From assembly GCA_009773995.1 (NCBI GenBank), contig VSMY01000005.1, positions 1 to 36,579 on the forward strand: a DNA stretch of 36,579 bases, written 5' to 3'. A model generated the notes under the pieces. It worked only from the letters and a program-made list of their open reading frames with translations, was not told the origin of the DNA and ran no database searches. The translations under genes were made by a program, and so were the position numbers. Origin of the DNA: Oscillibacter sp. GTDB lineage: Bacteria > Bacillota > Clostridia > Oscillospirales > Oscillospiraceae. This document shows positions 1 to 8,161 of this stretch, piece by piece (the first letter of the stretch is position 1; every line of letters starts with the position of its first letter).

Positions 1-2
1 AG

Positions 3-230
3 CTCCCGGAGCAGCTCCGGCGCGACCTCTGGGTGATGGTCACCGACGAGGCCGAGGCGAGCCGGGCTCGGATGGCCGAAGCCGCAGACAAGATGGCCGT
101 GGGCGCAGATAACCCGGGCTGCGTACTCTTCAAGGACTCCGTCGCCCGCTACCGCGCAGAGAAGGCCCGGGCCGAGGCGATGGAGCAGCGAGCTGCCGAG
201 CTGGACGCCCTGGAGCCCAAAAGCGAATAA
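3..230 (+). CDS. Truncated protein of unknown function, 3' part
   Basis: The frame is open from the first complete codon of the window to a TAA at 228-230, so the gene probably begins outside the window. An ATG at 36 exists, but no convincing ribosome-binding site precedes it. The visible part is rich in Ala, Glu and Arg with few hydrophobic residues, as in a helical or coiled-coil protein, with one Cys near the middle. I do not recognise a family. It is followed by an 85-bp gap and then the frameshifted gene at 316, on the same strand. Codon use is GC-rich like the neighbours, which supports real coding. Confidence 0.5.
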   Translation, partial: LPEQLRRDLWVMVTDEAEASRARMAEAADKMAVGADNPGCVLFKDSVARYRAEKARAEAMEQRAAELDALEPKSE

Positions 231-236
231 GCCGAA

Positions 237-252
237 ACGCCCGCGAGGGCGT
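237..252 (+). other. Short GC hairpin after the first gene
   Basis: ACGCCC and GGGCGT form a perfect 6-bp stem around a GCGA tetraloop, seven bases after the stop at 230. No T-run follows, so it is not a classical intrinsic terminator. It could be a weak transcript-stabilising hairpin. Confidence 0.3.
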
Positions 253-315
253 CGCCGGGGGGAGCCCTACCCGGCCTGACGATGGCAGGGCACACAGAAA
301 GGAAGGACAAGCAGA

Positions 316-1615
316 ATGAGAAAACTGAAGAAAATCAACAGCTATCTGGTCGTCCGGTTCAATGACCGGGAGAAGCGCGAGTATGAGGGCACCGGCCTGG
401 GCAACTTCGGCGTGATCGACGCCGAGCTCTACAACCGGCATCCTGGACGTCGACCGGATGGTCATGGAGTACGACGACGCCGAGACCCTGGAGATCGCGC
501 TGGATCAGGCCCGGGGCCTGGAGCCCGAGCTGGATGTGGTGGAGCCGGAGGTGAAGATCACGGTCATCATCGAGGGCGAGACCGAGGTCAGCGAGGAGGA
601 CGTGGAGCCTGAGAGCTTGTTCAAGGGGCAGCGGGCCACGCTGGAGGCCCAGCTCAAACATGGGCCGCACCTCGACCTTGACCCCCTCACCGCAGCCCAT
701 GAGCTCCACGGTTACGCCAGGGCCCTGGAAGACCTGGGCATGATCGACGGCCACGACGAGCGGTTCCTGGTTGAGCACAACACCTTCGGCGAGGTGTGCA
801 ACCTCTACACCGACGAAGGGCACCGGGTCAACGTGGCCCTCCCGAGCCGGGCAGGGCTGGCCATTGTGAGCCCCCACGACTTCGAGGAGGGGGAGACCAT
901 CACCGGCTGCACCGTCCAGACGCTCAAGTGTCGCCGCTGCGGGATGGAGAGCTTCGCCTGGAGCAAGGAACCGGCCCCAGGGCAGGAGGAGACCCTGGCG
1001 TACATCTGCGACGAGGTGTGCAAGTACCGGGAGGGCCGCACCCAGGAGGAGCTGGACGCGATCTGCGCGAAGTGCAAGGTGGACAGGTGGGCCGGGGCCC
1101 CGCCCACGCTGACGCCCCAGGAGGTGCGGGAGCTGCGTAACCTCAAGGGGCTGCTGAAGGAGGTGGACAACTACGTCAACGGCGGCGAGGCCGCGACACC
1201 GGGAAATGAGACGGCAAAGCGCACTGCGCGGCGACTGGAAATGAAGCTGCCGGGGCACGTTACGCCGGAGACTATCCAGGAGGCGTTGAACACCGCCCGC
1301 GATAGCGATCCGCCCCGGGAGACCTTCCAGAACGCGCCCTCGGGAGTGAGGAGCGACTACAACACCAAGAAAGTCTACGCCCTGGGGCTCGCACTCGCCG
1401 AGGAGTGCCCGGATAATGACTGCCGGGTCTATCTTAACATCTTCAACATGGCCCGGGAGCTGGACGCCGCGCTGGACGTGTTCAGTGAGAACACGGCACC
1501 GGCCCTGGCCCTGCGGTCGGCCCTCACGGAAAGGCTGGGCGACCTCTGGGAGATGTACAGCAAGAACCACGCCGTCCAGCAGTACAAGGAGGGGATGAAA
1601 AATGACAGGTCTTGA
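316..1615 (+). pseudogene. Early phage protein broken by a +1 base near position 433
   Basis: The start at 316 (ATG after AAAGGAAGGA) gives a credible N-terminus (MRKLKKINSYLVVRFNDR...ELY). After the Tyr codon ending at about 432 this frame turns into low-complexity Arg/Gly-rich text and stops at 612. One base ahead, the next frame continues smoothly (TGILDVDRMVMEYDDAETLE) to a stop at 1615. Dropping one A in TACAACC restores ELYTGILDVDR. The second frame has an ATG at 458 but no ribosome-binding site. The rejoined protein would be about 430 residues: a basic N-terminus, an acidic segment, a Cys cluster (CRRC, then CDEVC and CAKC) that may bind zinc, and a helical C-terminus. The N-terminal style recalls conserved early proteins of clostridial phages; this is from memory and the function is unknown. 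It may be a true mutation or an assembly error. Confidence 0.6.
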
Positions 1616-1931
1616 ATTTCTCAGAGCCCCCGATACCACGGCAGAGCAGATCGCGGACATCGTTTCTGAGCACTGCCCGCCCGTCACCCCCGAACACTGC
1701 GACAAGCTCTCTTGCCGGGAGTGCTGGCTGGCATGGCTGGCCACCGGCGAGCCCCCGAAGGAAAAGGGGCCGTCCGACAAACAGACGGCCCCGGACGAGG
1801 AAGGGCTGCATCCCAACCTCGTCGAGATGTACGCCAAGGCGCATAGACGGATCAGACGTACCTCCATGGAAATGCTTCGTGCCTACGGAAATTGTAGCCC
1901 AGACACTACTCAGCATCCTTCCGGGCAGTAG
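1602..1931 (+). CDS. Small Cys-containing protein, unknown function
   Basis: The ATG at 1602 lies inside the end of the preceding gene (stop at 1615), with an AAGGAGGGG ribosome-binding site upstream, so the two appear translationally coupled. The product is 109 residues. The N-terminal half has four Cys/His-type positions (EHC, EHC, LSC, REC) that could bind a metal, followed by a hydrophilic Lys/Asp/Glu-rich linker and a basic stretch (RRIRR). No family is recognised. Its 3' end overlaps the convergent leftward gene by 26 bp, so the two transcripts would be antisense to each other there. Confidence 0.55.
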   Translation: MTGLEFLRAPDTTAEQIADIVSEHCPPVTPEHCDKLSCRECWLAWLATGEPPKEKGPSDKQTAPDEEGLHPNLVEMYAKAHRRIRRTSMEMLRAYGNCSPDTTQHPSGQ

Positions 1932-2142
1932 CTCGCTCGACAGCGTCTACTTGCGCGTTAAGGTGTCGGCTCAAAACCGCCACAAACTCCTTCTCATCGA
2001 GAAGCCCTTTACTGGACAAGTAATCAATCAGGGCCCAATACTCAGGCTCCATCGCAAGCCTGACCGTATTCAGGTGATCTGCGACGGCGTTTCCAGTCGA
2101 CAACTCACGCGCATAGGTATACAGCATATCAGAATTTAGCAT
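1906..2142 (-). CDS. Leftward small protein, unknown function
   Basis: This is the only gene on the minus strand that I can support. It starts at an ATG (complement of 2140-2142) preceded by GGGGAGGGGG at 8-nt spacing and encodes 78 residues (MLNSDMLYTYARELSTGNAV...). It is mostly helical, without Cys or membrane segments. In Mu the leftward gene next to the ner/A operon is the repressor, but no helix-turn-helix is evident here, so I do not call it a repressor. Upstream, on its strand, TACAAT (2184-2179) is a good -10 match with a poor -35. Base composition is slightly more AT-rich than the neighbours. Confidence 0.6.
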   Translation of the reverse strand: MLNSDMLYTYARELSTGNAVADHLNTVRLAMEPEYWALIDYLSSKGLLDEKEFVAVLSRHLNAQVDAVERATARKDAE

Positions 2143-2156
2143 ATCATTCACCCCCT

Positions 2157-2195
2157 CCCCGGGCAGGAGCCCACCTCTATTGTACCAGCCCGGGG
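2157..2195. promoter_or_regulatory. Divergent control region with 8-bp inverted repeat
   Basis: CCCCGGGC at 2157-2164 and GCCCGGGG at 2188-2195 form a perfect inverted repeat around 23 bases. It lies between the leftward gene (start 2142) and the rightward early operon (start 2218). The spacer holds the candidate leftward -10 (TACAAT on the minus strand, 2184-2179). The symmetry and position suggest an operator or a bidirectional control element for the early switch. A GC hairpin in either transcript is the alternative. Confidence 0.4.
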
Positions 2196-2217
2196 AGGAA
2201 AAGGAAAGGAGCGCAGC

Positions 2218-2622
2218 ATGGAAAATACCCAGAAACTTGAGGCGGCATGGTGGTGGGCGCGGAACGCCCGGCTTGAGGCCCTCCGCCAGAAGCGGGAGGA
2301 GTACGGCGACCCGCACAACCCCCTCCGGGCCCTCCCGGGCCGCGAGGCGGAGTTTGAAGCTGCCACCGAGCTCTCCCAGAGTATGGGCGTCATCCTCAAA
2401 ACCCTGGAGCGGGAGATCGCTCGGACGCGGCTGGGGGAGACGAAGCGCAAGGCCCTCCGGCTCCGGGATGTGGCCCTGGCCTTCGGGCTGGCGTCGCTGG
2501 CCACACTGGGCATCACCGCCGTGTTCATCACGGTGGGAGCCCCAGACCCCATCACCCAGGCGTCGGCGGTCATCGGCACCGCCCTCTCCCTGGGCTGGGC
2601 GATCAAAATCGCCTGGAAGTAG
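2218..2622 (+). CDS. Small protein with two C-terminal membrane segments
   Basis: The ATG at 2218 follows GGAAAGGAG at good spacing. The 134-residue product has a charged helical N-terminal region (about residues 1-80, Trp- and Arg-rich), then two hydrophobic stretches: about 83-103 (DVALAFGLASLATLGITAVF) and 112-131, ending in a short Lys tail. The topology resembles holins and small phage membrane proteins, but it sits at the head of the early operon rather than beside the lysin, so a lysis role is not assumed. It is the first rightward gene after the divergent control region. Function unknown. Confidence 0.6.
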   Translation: MENTQKLEAAWWWARNARLEALRQKREEYGDPHNPLRALPGREAEFEAATELSQSMGVILKTLEREIARTRLGETKRKALRLRDVALAFGLASLATLGITAVFITVGAPDPITQASAVIGTALSLGWAIKIAWK

Positions 2623-2656
2623 TTCTAAGACCAACATCGCAGAAAGGAGGACGGCG

Positions 2657-2878
2657 ATGAAGAGCAGCAACACCCTCACCCCCTTCGGCAAGCTGGTGGT
2701 CAAAGCCCTGGTTGACCAGGACATGACCAAGACGGAGCTGGCCGACCAGATCGGCACATCGCCGCAGCACCTGAGCCGTATCCTACACGGGACGCGCCCC
2801 GGGGGAAAGCACATCCCGGCGATCGTCGCCGCCCTCGCCCTCGACCCACGGAAAGTGGAGAAGGCGATGGCCGCATAA
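2657..2878 (+). CDS. Ner/Cro-like helix-turn-helix regulator
   Basis: The ATG at 2657 is preceded by AGAAAGGAGG, 6 nt away. The product is 73 residues and is essentially one helix-turn-helix of the Cro/C1 (XRE) type: MTKTELADQIG, turn, SPQHLSRILHG, at about residues 24-46. Such proteins bind operator DNA. It lies 21 bp upstream of the transposase, the position of ner in phage Mu, where Ner turns down early transcription. A Ner-like or Cro-like role is inferred from position and fold, not from direct similarity to Mu Ner. Confidence 0.75.
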   Translation: MKSSNTLTPFGKLVVKALVDQDMTKTELADQIGTSPQHLSRILHGTRPGGKHIPAIVAALALDPRKVEKAMAA

Positions 2879-2899
2879 CAGCAGAAGGGAGGGACGGCA

Positions 2900-4966
2900 G
2901 TGCAGGACGCATATATCACGCTGGAGGAGGCCGCAGCTTTTGAAGGTATCTTGTACGACACATTTCAGAAGCGTGTGAAACGCAGCCCCCAGCAGTACGA
3001 CACCAAGACCCAGGCCCGCGAGGGCGGCGGCAAAGATCAGGTATTGATCTCCGTCGCCTCCCTGACGACCAAGGCGCGGAAGGCGTGGCGGGCTACCCAG
3101 AAAGTAGACGGGAGGGATGTAATCATAGACCGCAGAGCAACGGAGGCGGTTCCCTGGTATGTGACCGCCGACCTGAATCACTACATAGAGGGCCACAAGA
3201 AGGCATACTACGAGGCCGTCGAAGCGGCCCGGGTGGTTCAGGAGTTTATCGACTACGCCGGGCCGGAGAAGCGCACCGACCTCGCCGCCCGGCTCGCTGT
3301 GGGGCTGGGGGTCAGCCCGCAGAGCTTCTACCGCTACCAGACACAGGTGCTGGAGGCCAACGCCTGGGCCCTGAAGCTGGAGCGAGAGGACGGGCAGTGC
3401 CGGGACTACTTCCGGGCCCTGGCCCTCTGCCGGAAGCCAAAGGAGGCGGACACCTTCCCCAGCCTGACCCCGGAGCAGCGGGCGATCATCAAGAACATCT
3501 GGTTCGACAAGCAGTTCGCCTCCAACCTGGGCACCCGGGAGATGCTCTACGAGAAGTTCGAGGAGATTGCCCGGGAGCGCGGCTGGGAGGACTACCCCTC
3601 CATCAAGACGGTGGGCCGGTATATCAACTACCTCATGAGCACCAGAGGCGCGGCCTCGGCCCATTTCCTCGCCGCCAACGGGACGCGGGAGTGGCGGAAC
3701 AAGATGATGCTCAAGGGCAAACGGGACGCCACCACCCTGGATGTGATGGAGCTCCTGGTGGGCGACGAGCACACCTTCGACCTCTGGGTACAATACACGG
3801 CCCCCAACGGCAAGGTCAAGGCCGTCCGCCCGGTACTGGTGGCCTGGATGGATATGCGGAGTCGGGACATCCTGGGCGACGTGATCTGCGTGAAGGCCAA
3901 CGGCGACACCCTGAAAGAATCCCTGGTGAAAGTGCTCTACACGGCGGGCGTCCCGAAGCGGCTGCTCATCGACAACGGCAAGGACTACACCAAGCAGGAG
4001 CTTACCGGCCAGAGCCGGAAGAAGCGGAACATCGACTTCGACTTCGACGCCGAGACTGTGGGCTTCTATCAGAGCATCGGCATCCAGGGCGTCGACCGGG
4101 CCCTCCCCTATCAGGCGTGGGTCAAGGCAGTGGAGCGTTTATTCGGAACGGTTTGCTCCCGGTTCTCCAAATGGTTCGCCTCTTATACCGGCACCCTCAC
4201 CGGCTCCAAGACCGACGCCAAGCGGAACAAGGACGTGGAGGGAATGCTGGAGCGCGGGGAGCTGCTGACGATGGAGGAGTTCTACGAGGTATGGACAGAG
4301 TGGAAGGAGCAGCACTACCGCACCCGGAAGCACCGGGGCCTGACAGACGCCAAGGAGAAGTGGGTCACCCCGGGCGACCTGTTCGCCCACGGCCCCCGCT
4401 ATGAAAAGGCGGCACCGCCCAGGGAATATGCGGCAATGCTGCTGATGAAGGCGGACACGGCCCGCGTGACCAACCAGGGCATCACCAAGTTCGGAGTCCT
4501 CTACACCGACTACGAGCTCTGCTTCTGGAAGGACAAGAAGGTCAAGATCAAGTGGGACATCGACGACGTCTCCAAGCTCTACGTCTACGACCAGGAAGGC
4601 CACAAGATATGCGAGGCGGTCTCCGCCGAGGTGCTGGGTTTCGGCGAGAAGTGCTCCCAGGCCGCGCTGGAGAAGCTCATGCGCGACCAGAAGCGGCAGT
4701 ACCGGGAGAGCGTGGAGGCCCTGGAGGACTTCACCACCCCCTACGAGGCGCGGCTTGAACAAGGCCGACCCTCCGACGCTGTGGGCAAGCTCGACCTGAT
4801 GATCGGACACGCACCCAGCAGCAAGGTGATCGCCCTCCCGACGGACAAGGAGTATCGCGGCGAGGTCGCCGCCCAGAGCAGGAAGAAGCGCAGCGGGGCC
4901 GGGGACGAGTTCCTGGCGGCGAAGGGCGAGAGCGTCCTGGACAGGCTGCGGGCTATCAACGAATAG
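2900..4966 (+). CDS. Mu-type DDE transposase A
   Basis: This protein cuts and joins the phage ends during integration and replicative transposition. It starts at GTG 2900 with AAGGGAGGG upstream and is 688 residues, close to MuA (663). The N-terminus has a Mu-type DNA-binding start (ITLEEAAAFEGILYDTFQKRV), followed by further helical DNA-binding regions to about 245. The RNase H-like catalytic core shows the expected triad: D289 in VGDEH, D358 in LLIDNGKDY and E412 in KAVERLFG. The last corresponds to the VER glutamate (E392) of MuA. A beta-barrel-like region follows (about 500-590). The C-terminus is charged and would contact the MuB-like ATPase encoded 10 bp downstream. Assignment rests on motifs and gene order. 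Confidence 0.95.
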   Translation: MQDAYITLEEAAAFEGILYDTFQKRVKRSPQQYDTKTQAREGGGKDQVLISVASLTTKARKAWRATQKVDGRDVIIDRRATEAVPWYVTADLNHYIEGHKKAYYEAVEAARVVQEFIDYAGPEKRTDLAARLAVGLGVSPQSFYRYQTQVLEANAWALKLEREDGQCRDYFRALALCRKPKEADTFPSLTPEQRAIIKNIWFDKQFASNLGTREMLYEKFEEIARERGWEDYPSIKTVGRYINYLMSTRGAASAHFLAANGTREWRNKMMLKGKRDATTLDVMELLVGDEHTFDLWVQYTAPNGKVKAVRPVLVAWMDMRSRDILGDVICVKANGDTLKESLVKVLYTAGVPKRLLIDNGKDYTKQELTGQSRKKRNIDFDFDAETVGFYQSIGIQGVDRALPYQAWVKAVERLFGTVCSRFSKWFASYTGTLTGSKTDAKRNKDVEGMLERGELLTMEEFYEVWTEWKEQHYRTRKHRGLTDAKEKWVTPGDLFAHGPRYEKAAPPREYAAMLLMKADTARVTNQGITKFGVLYTDYELCFWKDKKVKIKWDIDDVSKLYVYDQEGHKICEAVSAEVLGFGEKCSQAALEKLMRDQKRQYRESVEALEDFTTPYEARLEQGRPSDAVGKLDLMIGHAPSSKVIALPTDKEYRGEVAAQSRKKRSGAGDEFLAAKGESVLDRLRAINE

Positions 4967-4976
4967 GAGGAACATC

Positions 4977-5954
4977 ATGGAAGTTACAGCAGCAGAACGC
5001 ACCACCACCTACACCGAGGCCCAGAGCCTCGCCGCGAAGATCAACGGCTACATCGTAGCCCAGCGCACCAGCATCGCCGCGATCGCCAAGGAGATCGGCT
5101 ACAGCCGGGTCACCGTTTCCCGGTATCTGGCTGGCAAGTATGACAGCGACCCCACCGGCATCGAGGCCAAGCTCGCCGCGTTTCTGGCGGGCCAGACCGG
5201 GGAGGAGGTGGAGCTCCCGCCGCCCCCGGAGCCGGGGCAGAAGGGCGGGCAGAAGCCCCGCTTCTATGAGAGTCGGGACGCCAAGGCCGTCCTGGGCGTG
5301 TGCCAGAGCAGCCAGGAGTATATCGGGCTGGGCATCGTAGTGGCCCGCAGCGGCTACGGAAAGACCTACGCACTCCGGGAGTACGCCAAGCTCCCCCGGG
5401 TCGCCTACATCGAGTGCGACGACACCATGAGCAGCCGGGACTTGGTGGAGGCGATCGAGCGGAGCATCGGGCTCCCCAACGGCTACGGCACGATCTGGCG
5501 CAGGGTCAACGGCATCCGGGAGTTCTTCAACACCAACCGGGGCTACCTCCTCATCATCGACGAGGCCGACAAGCTGGTGAGCAAGTACACCCAGAAGAAG
5601 ATGGAGATACTCCGGGCGATCTTCGACCAGAGCGACGTGGGGCTGGTGATCGCGGGCGAGCCAAAGCTGGAAGCCCAGATCAAGACCTATCTGGCGCGGA
5701 TGGCAAACCGGGTCGACTTCTACGCCTCGCTCCGGGGGCTGGCCCCCTCCGAGGTGGAGGGCTACCTGGAGGACTTCAACATCACCCCGGACGCCCTGCT
5801 GGAGCTGAAGGAGCGGGCGTGTAATATGCGGACGGGCTGTTTCCGCCTCCTTGATCGCACCCTCTCCAACGTAGGGCGCATCCTGGCCGAGCGGGGCGAG
5901 AACACGGTCACCGTGAAGATCATCGAGCAAGCGTCCTCCATGATGATGCTCTGA
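4977..5954 (+). CDS. MuB-like AAA ATPase, transposition target selector
   Basis: ATG 4977 with TAGGAGG upstream; 325 residues (MuB is 312). Residues about 28-55 form a helix-turn-helix (TSIAAIAKEIGYSRVTVSRYL), as in the N-terminal domain of MuB. A Pro-rich linker (about 80-94) leads to the ATPase domain, with Walker A at about 123-130 (ARSGYGKT) and Walker B at 191-198 (LLIIDEAD). In Mu, the ATP-bound partner coats target DNA, delivers it to the transposase and gives target immunity. The gene follows the transposase by 10 bp, as expected for the A-B pair. The family is clear; the detailed role is by analogy to Mu. Confidence 0.93.
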   Translation: MEVTAAERTTTYTEAQSLAAKINGYIVAQRTSIAAIAKEIGYSRVTVSRYLAGKYDSDPTGIEAKLAAFLAGQTGEEVELPPPPEPGQKGGQKPRFYESRDAKAVLGVCQSSQEYIGLGIVVARSGYGKTYALREYAKLPRVAYIECDDTMSSRDLVEAIERSIGLPNGYGTIWRRVNGIREFFNTNRGYLLIIDEADKLVSKYTQKKMEILRAIFDQSDVGLVIAGEPKLEAQIKTYLARMANRVDFYASLRGLAPSEVEGYLEDFNITPDALLELKERACNMRTGCFRLLDRTLSNVGRILAERGENTVTVKIIEQASSMMML

Positions 5955-5972
5955 CGACTGGGGGCCGGGACA

Positions 5973-6149
5973 ATGAAAATGAGAAAGCAGCGGCACATGG
6001 GCGCGGCCCTGGTGGTTCTCTCCTGGCTCATTCTGCTTCTGGCCGCGACCGGGGCAACCCCCATTGACCAGGACGCCACCGCTGCAGTGCTGCTCCTCCC
6101 CCTGGGGCTCTACATGATCTTCACGGAGCAGTATATTTTGTACCCCTGA
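5973..6149 (+). CDS. Very small two-helix membrane protein
   Basis: An ATG at 5973 opens a 58-residue frame ending in TGA at 6147. It has a basic N-terminus (MKMRKQRH), a hydrophobic helix at about residues 10-26, a short polar loop containing DQD, and a second hydrophobic stretch at about 37-50. It fills the gap between the ATPase and Gam genes. The ribosome-binding site is weak (GGGGCCGGGA). The membrane-protein pattern and fit between neighbours support coding. No function can be assigned. Confidence 0.55.
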   Translation: MKMRKQRHMGAALVVLSWLILLLAATGATPIDQDATAAVLLLPLGLYMIFTEQYILYP

Positions 6150-6189
6150 CGCCGACCGGCGCGGGCATATAACCGAAAGGAGCTTAGAC

Positions 6190-6711
6190 ATGGCAAGAAA
6201 ACGAGTCATTGAGGAGCCGAGCCTCAAGTCCTGGGAGGACGTGAACGACGCCCTCCGACAGATCGCGGAGGCCCAGATCGCGCTGGGCGACATCGAGAGC
6301 GATATGCAGAAGCAGATCATCGGGGCCCAGAAGGTGGCCGAGGAGCAGAGCAAGCCCATCAAGGACGCCCAGGCCCGGCTGGAGAGGGAGATCAAGGCGT
6401 TTGTCACCGACCACCGGGACGAGATGGGGAAGGCCAAGACCATGACCCTGACCTTCGGCGAGGTGGGTTTCCGACTCTCCACCTCCATTTCCCTCCCCCG
6501 GGCGAAGGAGAAGCTGGAGGAAATCATCCGCCGACTGAAGTCGCGCCAGATGCACGACTGCATCGTGGTGGAGGAGAAGATCAGCAAGGAGGCCCTGAAG
6601 AAGTACGGCGAGGACACGGTCAACGCGGTCGGGGCCACATGGAAACAGAGCGACGTCTTCGGTTACGAGGTGAACATCGCCAAGCTGGAGCAGATCAAGG
6701 CGGGCGGTTGA
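6190..6711 (+). CDS. Gam-like DNA-end-protecting protein
   Basis: ATG 6190 follows GAAAGGAGC. The product is 173 residues, the size of Mu Gam (174). Mu Gam binds double-stranded DNA ends and shields them from host exonucleases, and is related to bacterial Ku. The sequence has the family layout: a long N-terminal coiled-coil (about 10-75) with alternating charged residues, a beta region (TMTLTFGEVGFRLSTSISL, about 95-113), a helical segment (AKEKLEEIIRRL), and a C-terminal YEV strand. It lies directly downstream of the transposase/ATPase genes, as in Mu-like early operons. Confidence 0.88.
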   Translation: MARKRVIEEPSLKSWEDVNDALRQIAEAQIALGDIESDMQKQIIGAQKVAEEQSKPIKDAQARLEREIKAFVTDHRDEMGKAKTMTLTFGEVGFRLSTSISLPRAKEKLEEIIRRLKSRQMHDCIVVEEKISKEALKKYGEDTVNAVGATWKQSDVFGYEVNIAKLEQIKAGG

Positions 6712-6728
6712 GAAAGGGGGCCCAAGGA

Positions 6729-7178
6729 ATGGCAGCAGCACGAACAGGGCGCAAGCAGCCCTCCATCCGCACCCTCTGGGCGATTGCCAAGTCGCCGGAG
6801 CTGCACATGACGGACGAAGACCTCCACGCGCTGGTCTACCGCGAGACCGGGAAGGAGTCCATAAAGGCGCTGACCCAAGGGCAGATCAGCGAGGTGGCCC
6901 GCGTCCTCCAGAACATGAAGGACGGGGTCAGCCGCAGCACCCGCGCCAAGCGCACCGATGAGGGCGGAGACGCCCGCACCGTCCAGCAGCGGCGAAAAAT
7001 CTACGCCCTGACCGAGTCGCTGGGCTGGAATGACAACCCCCAGCGCATCCAGGGTTTCGTAAAGCGCATGACCGGCGTCGACCGGCTGGAATGGCTGAAC
7101 GTGGCCCAGTGCGAGAAGGTGATCGAGGGACTCAAGGCGATCTTAAAGCGGCAGGAGCGGAAGGAGGGGGAGGGATGA
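6729..7178 (+). CDS. Mu gp16-like early protein (DUF1018 type)
   Basis: The ATG at 6729 is preceded by a purine-rich AAAGGGGG and AAGG. The product is 149 residues. Its basic N-terminus, the LHMTDEDLHALVYRETGKESIKALTQGQ region and the C-terminal QRRKIYALTESLGWNDNPQR followed by a helix match my memory of the Mu gp16/DUF1018 family found after gam in Mu-like phages. That family has no settled biochemical role. The last four bases (ATGA) overlap the start of the next gene, indicating coupling. Confidence 0.8.
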   Translation: MAAARTGRKQPSIRTLWAIAKSPELHMTDEDLHALVYRETGKESIKALTQGQISEVARVLQNMKDGVSRSTRAKRTDEGGDARTVQQRRKIYALTESLGWNDNPQRIQGFVKRMTGVDRLEWLNVAQCEKVIEGLKAILKRQERKEGEG

Positions 7179-7552
7179 AGGGGACAAGCGACCAGGACAT
7201 CCTGGCTGCACTGAGCGGCATCATTGAGATGCAGCGCACCGCCCGGAGCGATGTGGAGGTCTGTGCCGAGACCGGGCTTGTGTTCCTCCGCATCTATTAC
7301 CAGAAGCTCCCGGAGCCCGTCGCCCGCCGCCTCACGGAGCTCAATCCAGTCGCGCTGGCGGCTATCCCCGGGGCGACCGGGCAAAACGGCTCCGAGAAAG
7401 CCCGGAAGAACATCGCCTCAAGCGTGGCGAGCGACGCGGCCTTTGCCCAGGTCATCCGGGCGGCGAACATCTACCGCAAGAAGCTGGGCCTCGGCCCCCT
7501 GGGGGCGGACGGCAGACCAGAGCAGACGGAAGGAGGCAGCAGCAGTGAGTAA
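7175..7552 (+). CDS. Early-region protein, unknown function
   Basis: The ATG at 7175 overlaps the preceding stop as ATGA and has AAGGAGGGGGAGGG upstream. The 125-residue product is largely helical with a single Cys (VCAE) and a central YYQKLPEP turn. The C-terminal 25 residues are flexible (Gly, Pro, Ser, Glu). I do not recognise a family. It is part of the tight early operon between the gp16-like gene and a zinc-ribbon gene. Confidence 0.65.
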   Translation: MKGTSDQDILAALSGIIEMQRTARSDVEVCAETGLVFLRIYYQKLPEPVARRLTELNPVALAAIPGATGQNGSEKARKNIASSVASDAAFAQVIRAANIYRKKLGLGPLGADGRPEQTEGGSSSE

Positions 7553-7781
7553 CAGCGAACAGGCCGGGCGCGTGTGCCCGATCTGCGGCAGGAGGTACAC
7601 AGAGCGGCCCGCCCTCTCCCGGGCGGACAATGCCACGGACATCTGCCCGGACTGCGGGATGATGGAGGCCCTGGCCTCCATTCCCCGGAGGCGGGAGGGG
7701 CCCGCCGAGCGCACCAGGAGGGCCGTGTACGCCACAGGCAACAAGTGGGCGATTGAGAATTTCAACGCCACCCACGGCTGA
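7545..7781 (+). CDS. Small zinc-ribbon protein
   Basis: Starts at GTG 7545, with AAGGAGG about 8 nt upstream, overlapping the previous gene by 8 bp. The 78-residue product carries two CxxC pairs, CPIC at about residues 11-14 and CPDC at about 33-36, spaced as in a zinc ribbon. A basic stretch (RRREGPAERTRRA) and an aromatic C-terminus (NKWAIENFNATHG) follow. Such small proteins in phage early regions may bind nucleic acid or a host protein; no partner can be deduced. Confidence 0.65.
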   Translation: MSNSEQAGRVCPICGRRYTERPALSRADNATDICPDCGMMEALASIPRRREGPAERTRRAVYATGNKWAIENFNATHG

Positions 7782-7794
7782 GAAAGGGGCGTAC

Positions 7795-7977
7795 ATGGCC
7801 AGAGTGTATAAGGGCCGATATTGTGACCGCTTCTACTGTGACAAGGTTCGTGAGCGGCGATGCTGCGCGGACTGCTGGCGGCGCAAGGCCAGGAAGTGCC
7901 GAAGGGCCTGTCAGAACGACCCGAGTCGGTGCGGATTGCAGGGCAAGCCCCCGGAGAGGAGGCGGCGGTCATGCTGA
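7795..7977 (+). CDS. Cys- and Arg-rich small protein
   Basis: ATG 7795 follows GAAAGGGG. The 60-residue product has nine cysteines (YC, FYC, RCC, ADC, KC, RAC, RC, SC) among many Arg and Lys residues, which suggests a compact metal-binding fold that could touch nucleic acid. It ends at 7977, overlapping the next start by 7 bp. No family is recognised. Confidence 0.55.
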   Translation: MARVYKGRYCDRFYCDKVRERRCCADCWRRKARKCRRACQNDPSRCGLQGKPPERRRRSC

Positions 7978-8150
7978 CCATCACCCTCCAGGTGGGAGCT
8001 CCGCCCGGTCAGGCGATCGGCGTCAAGGAGGACATCGCTATGAGACTGGAGCCCCTGGGCGATGTGCGCGTGGTATCCATCACCGAGGACACGCCGGAGC
8101 AGCTCCATGTCGCGGGCTATGGGGCCGCACAAGGCCCGCCGAAGCGTTAG
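7971..8150 (+). CDS. Small early protein, unknown function
   Basis: ATG 7971 with GAGAGGAGGCGG upstream; 59 residues. Alternating hydrophobic residues (MLTITLQVGA, DVRVVSITED) suggest a small beta-sheet domain. It overlaps the preceding gene by 7 bp and ends 11 bp before the next. Function not recognised. Confidence 0.5.
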   Translation: MLTITLQVGAPPGQAIGVKEDIAMRLEPLGDVRVVSITEDTPEQLHVAGYGAAQGPPKR

Positions 8151-8161
8151 GGGGCTGGGAT

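Noticed and set aside
1906..2142. The leftward gene as the Mu-type repressor
   Set aside because: The position fits, but the 78-residue product shows no helix-turn-helix.
2218..2622. The early two-helix membrane protein as the holin
   Set aside because: It lies in the early operon, far from the lysin, and a better holin candidate is at 10385.
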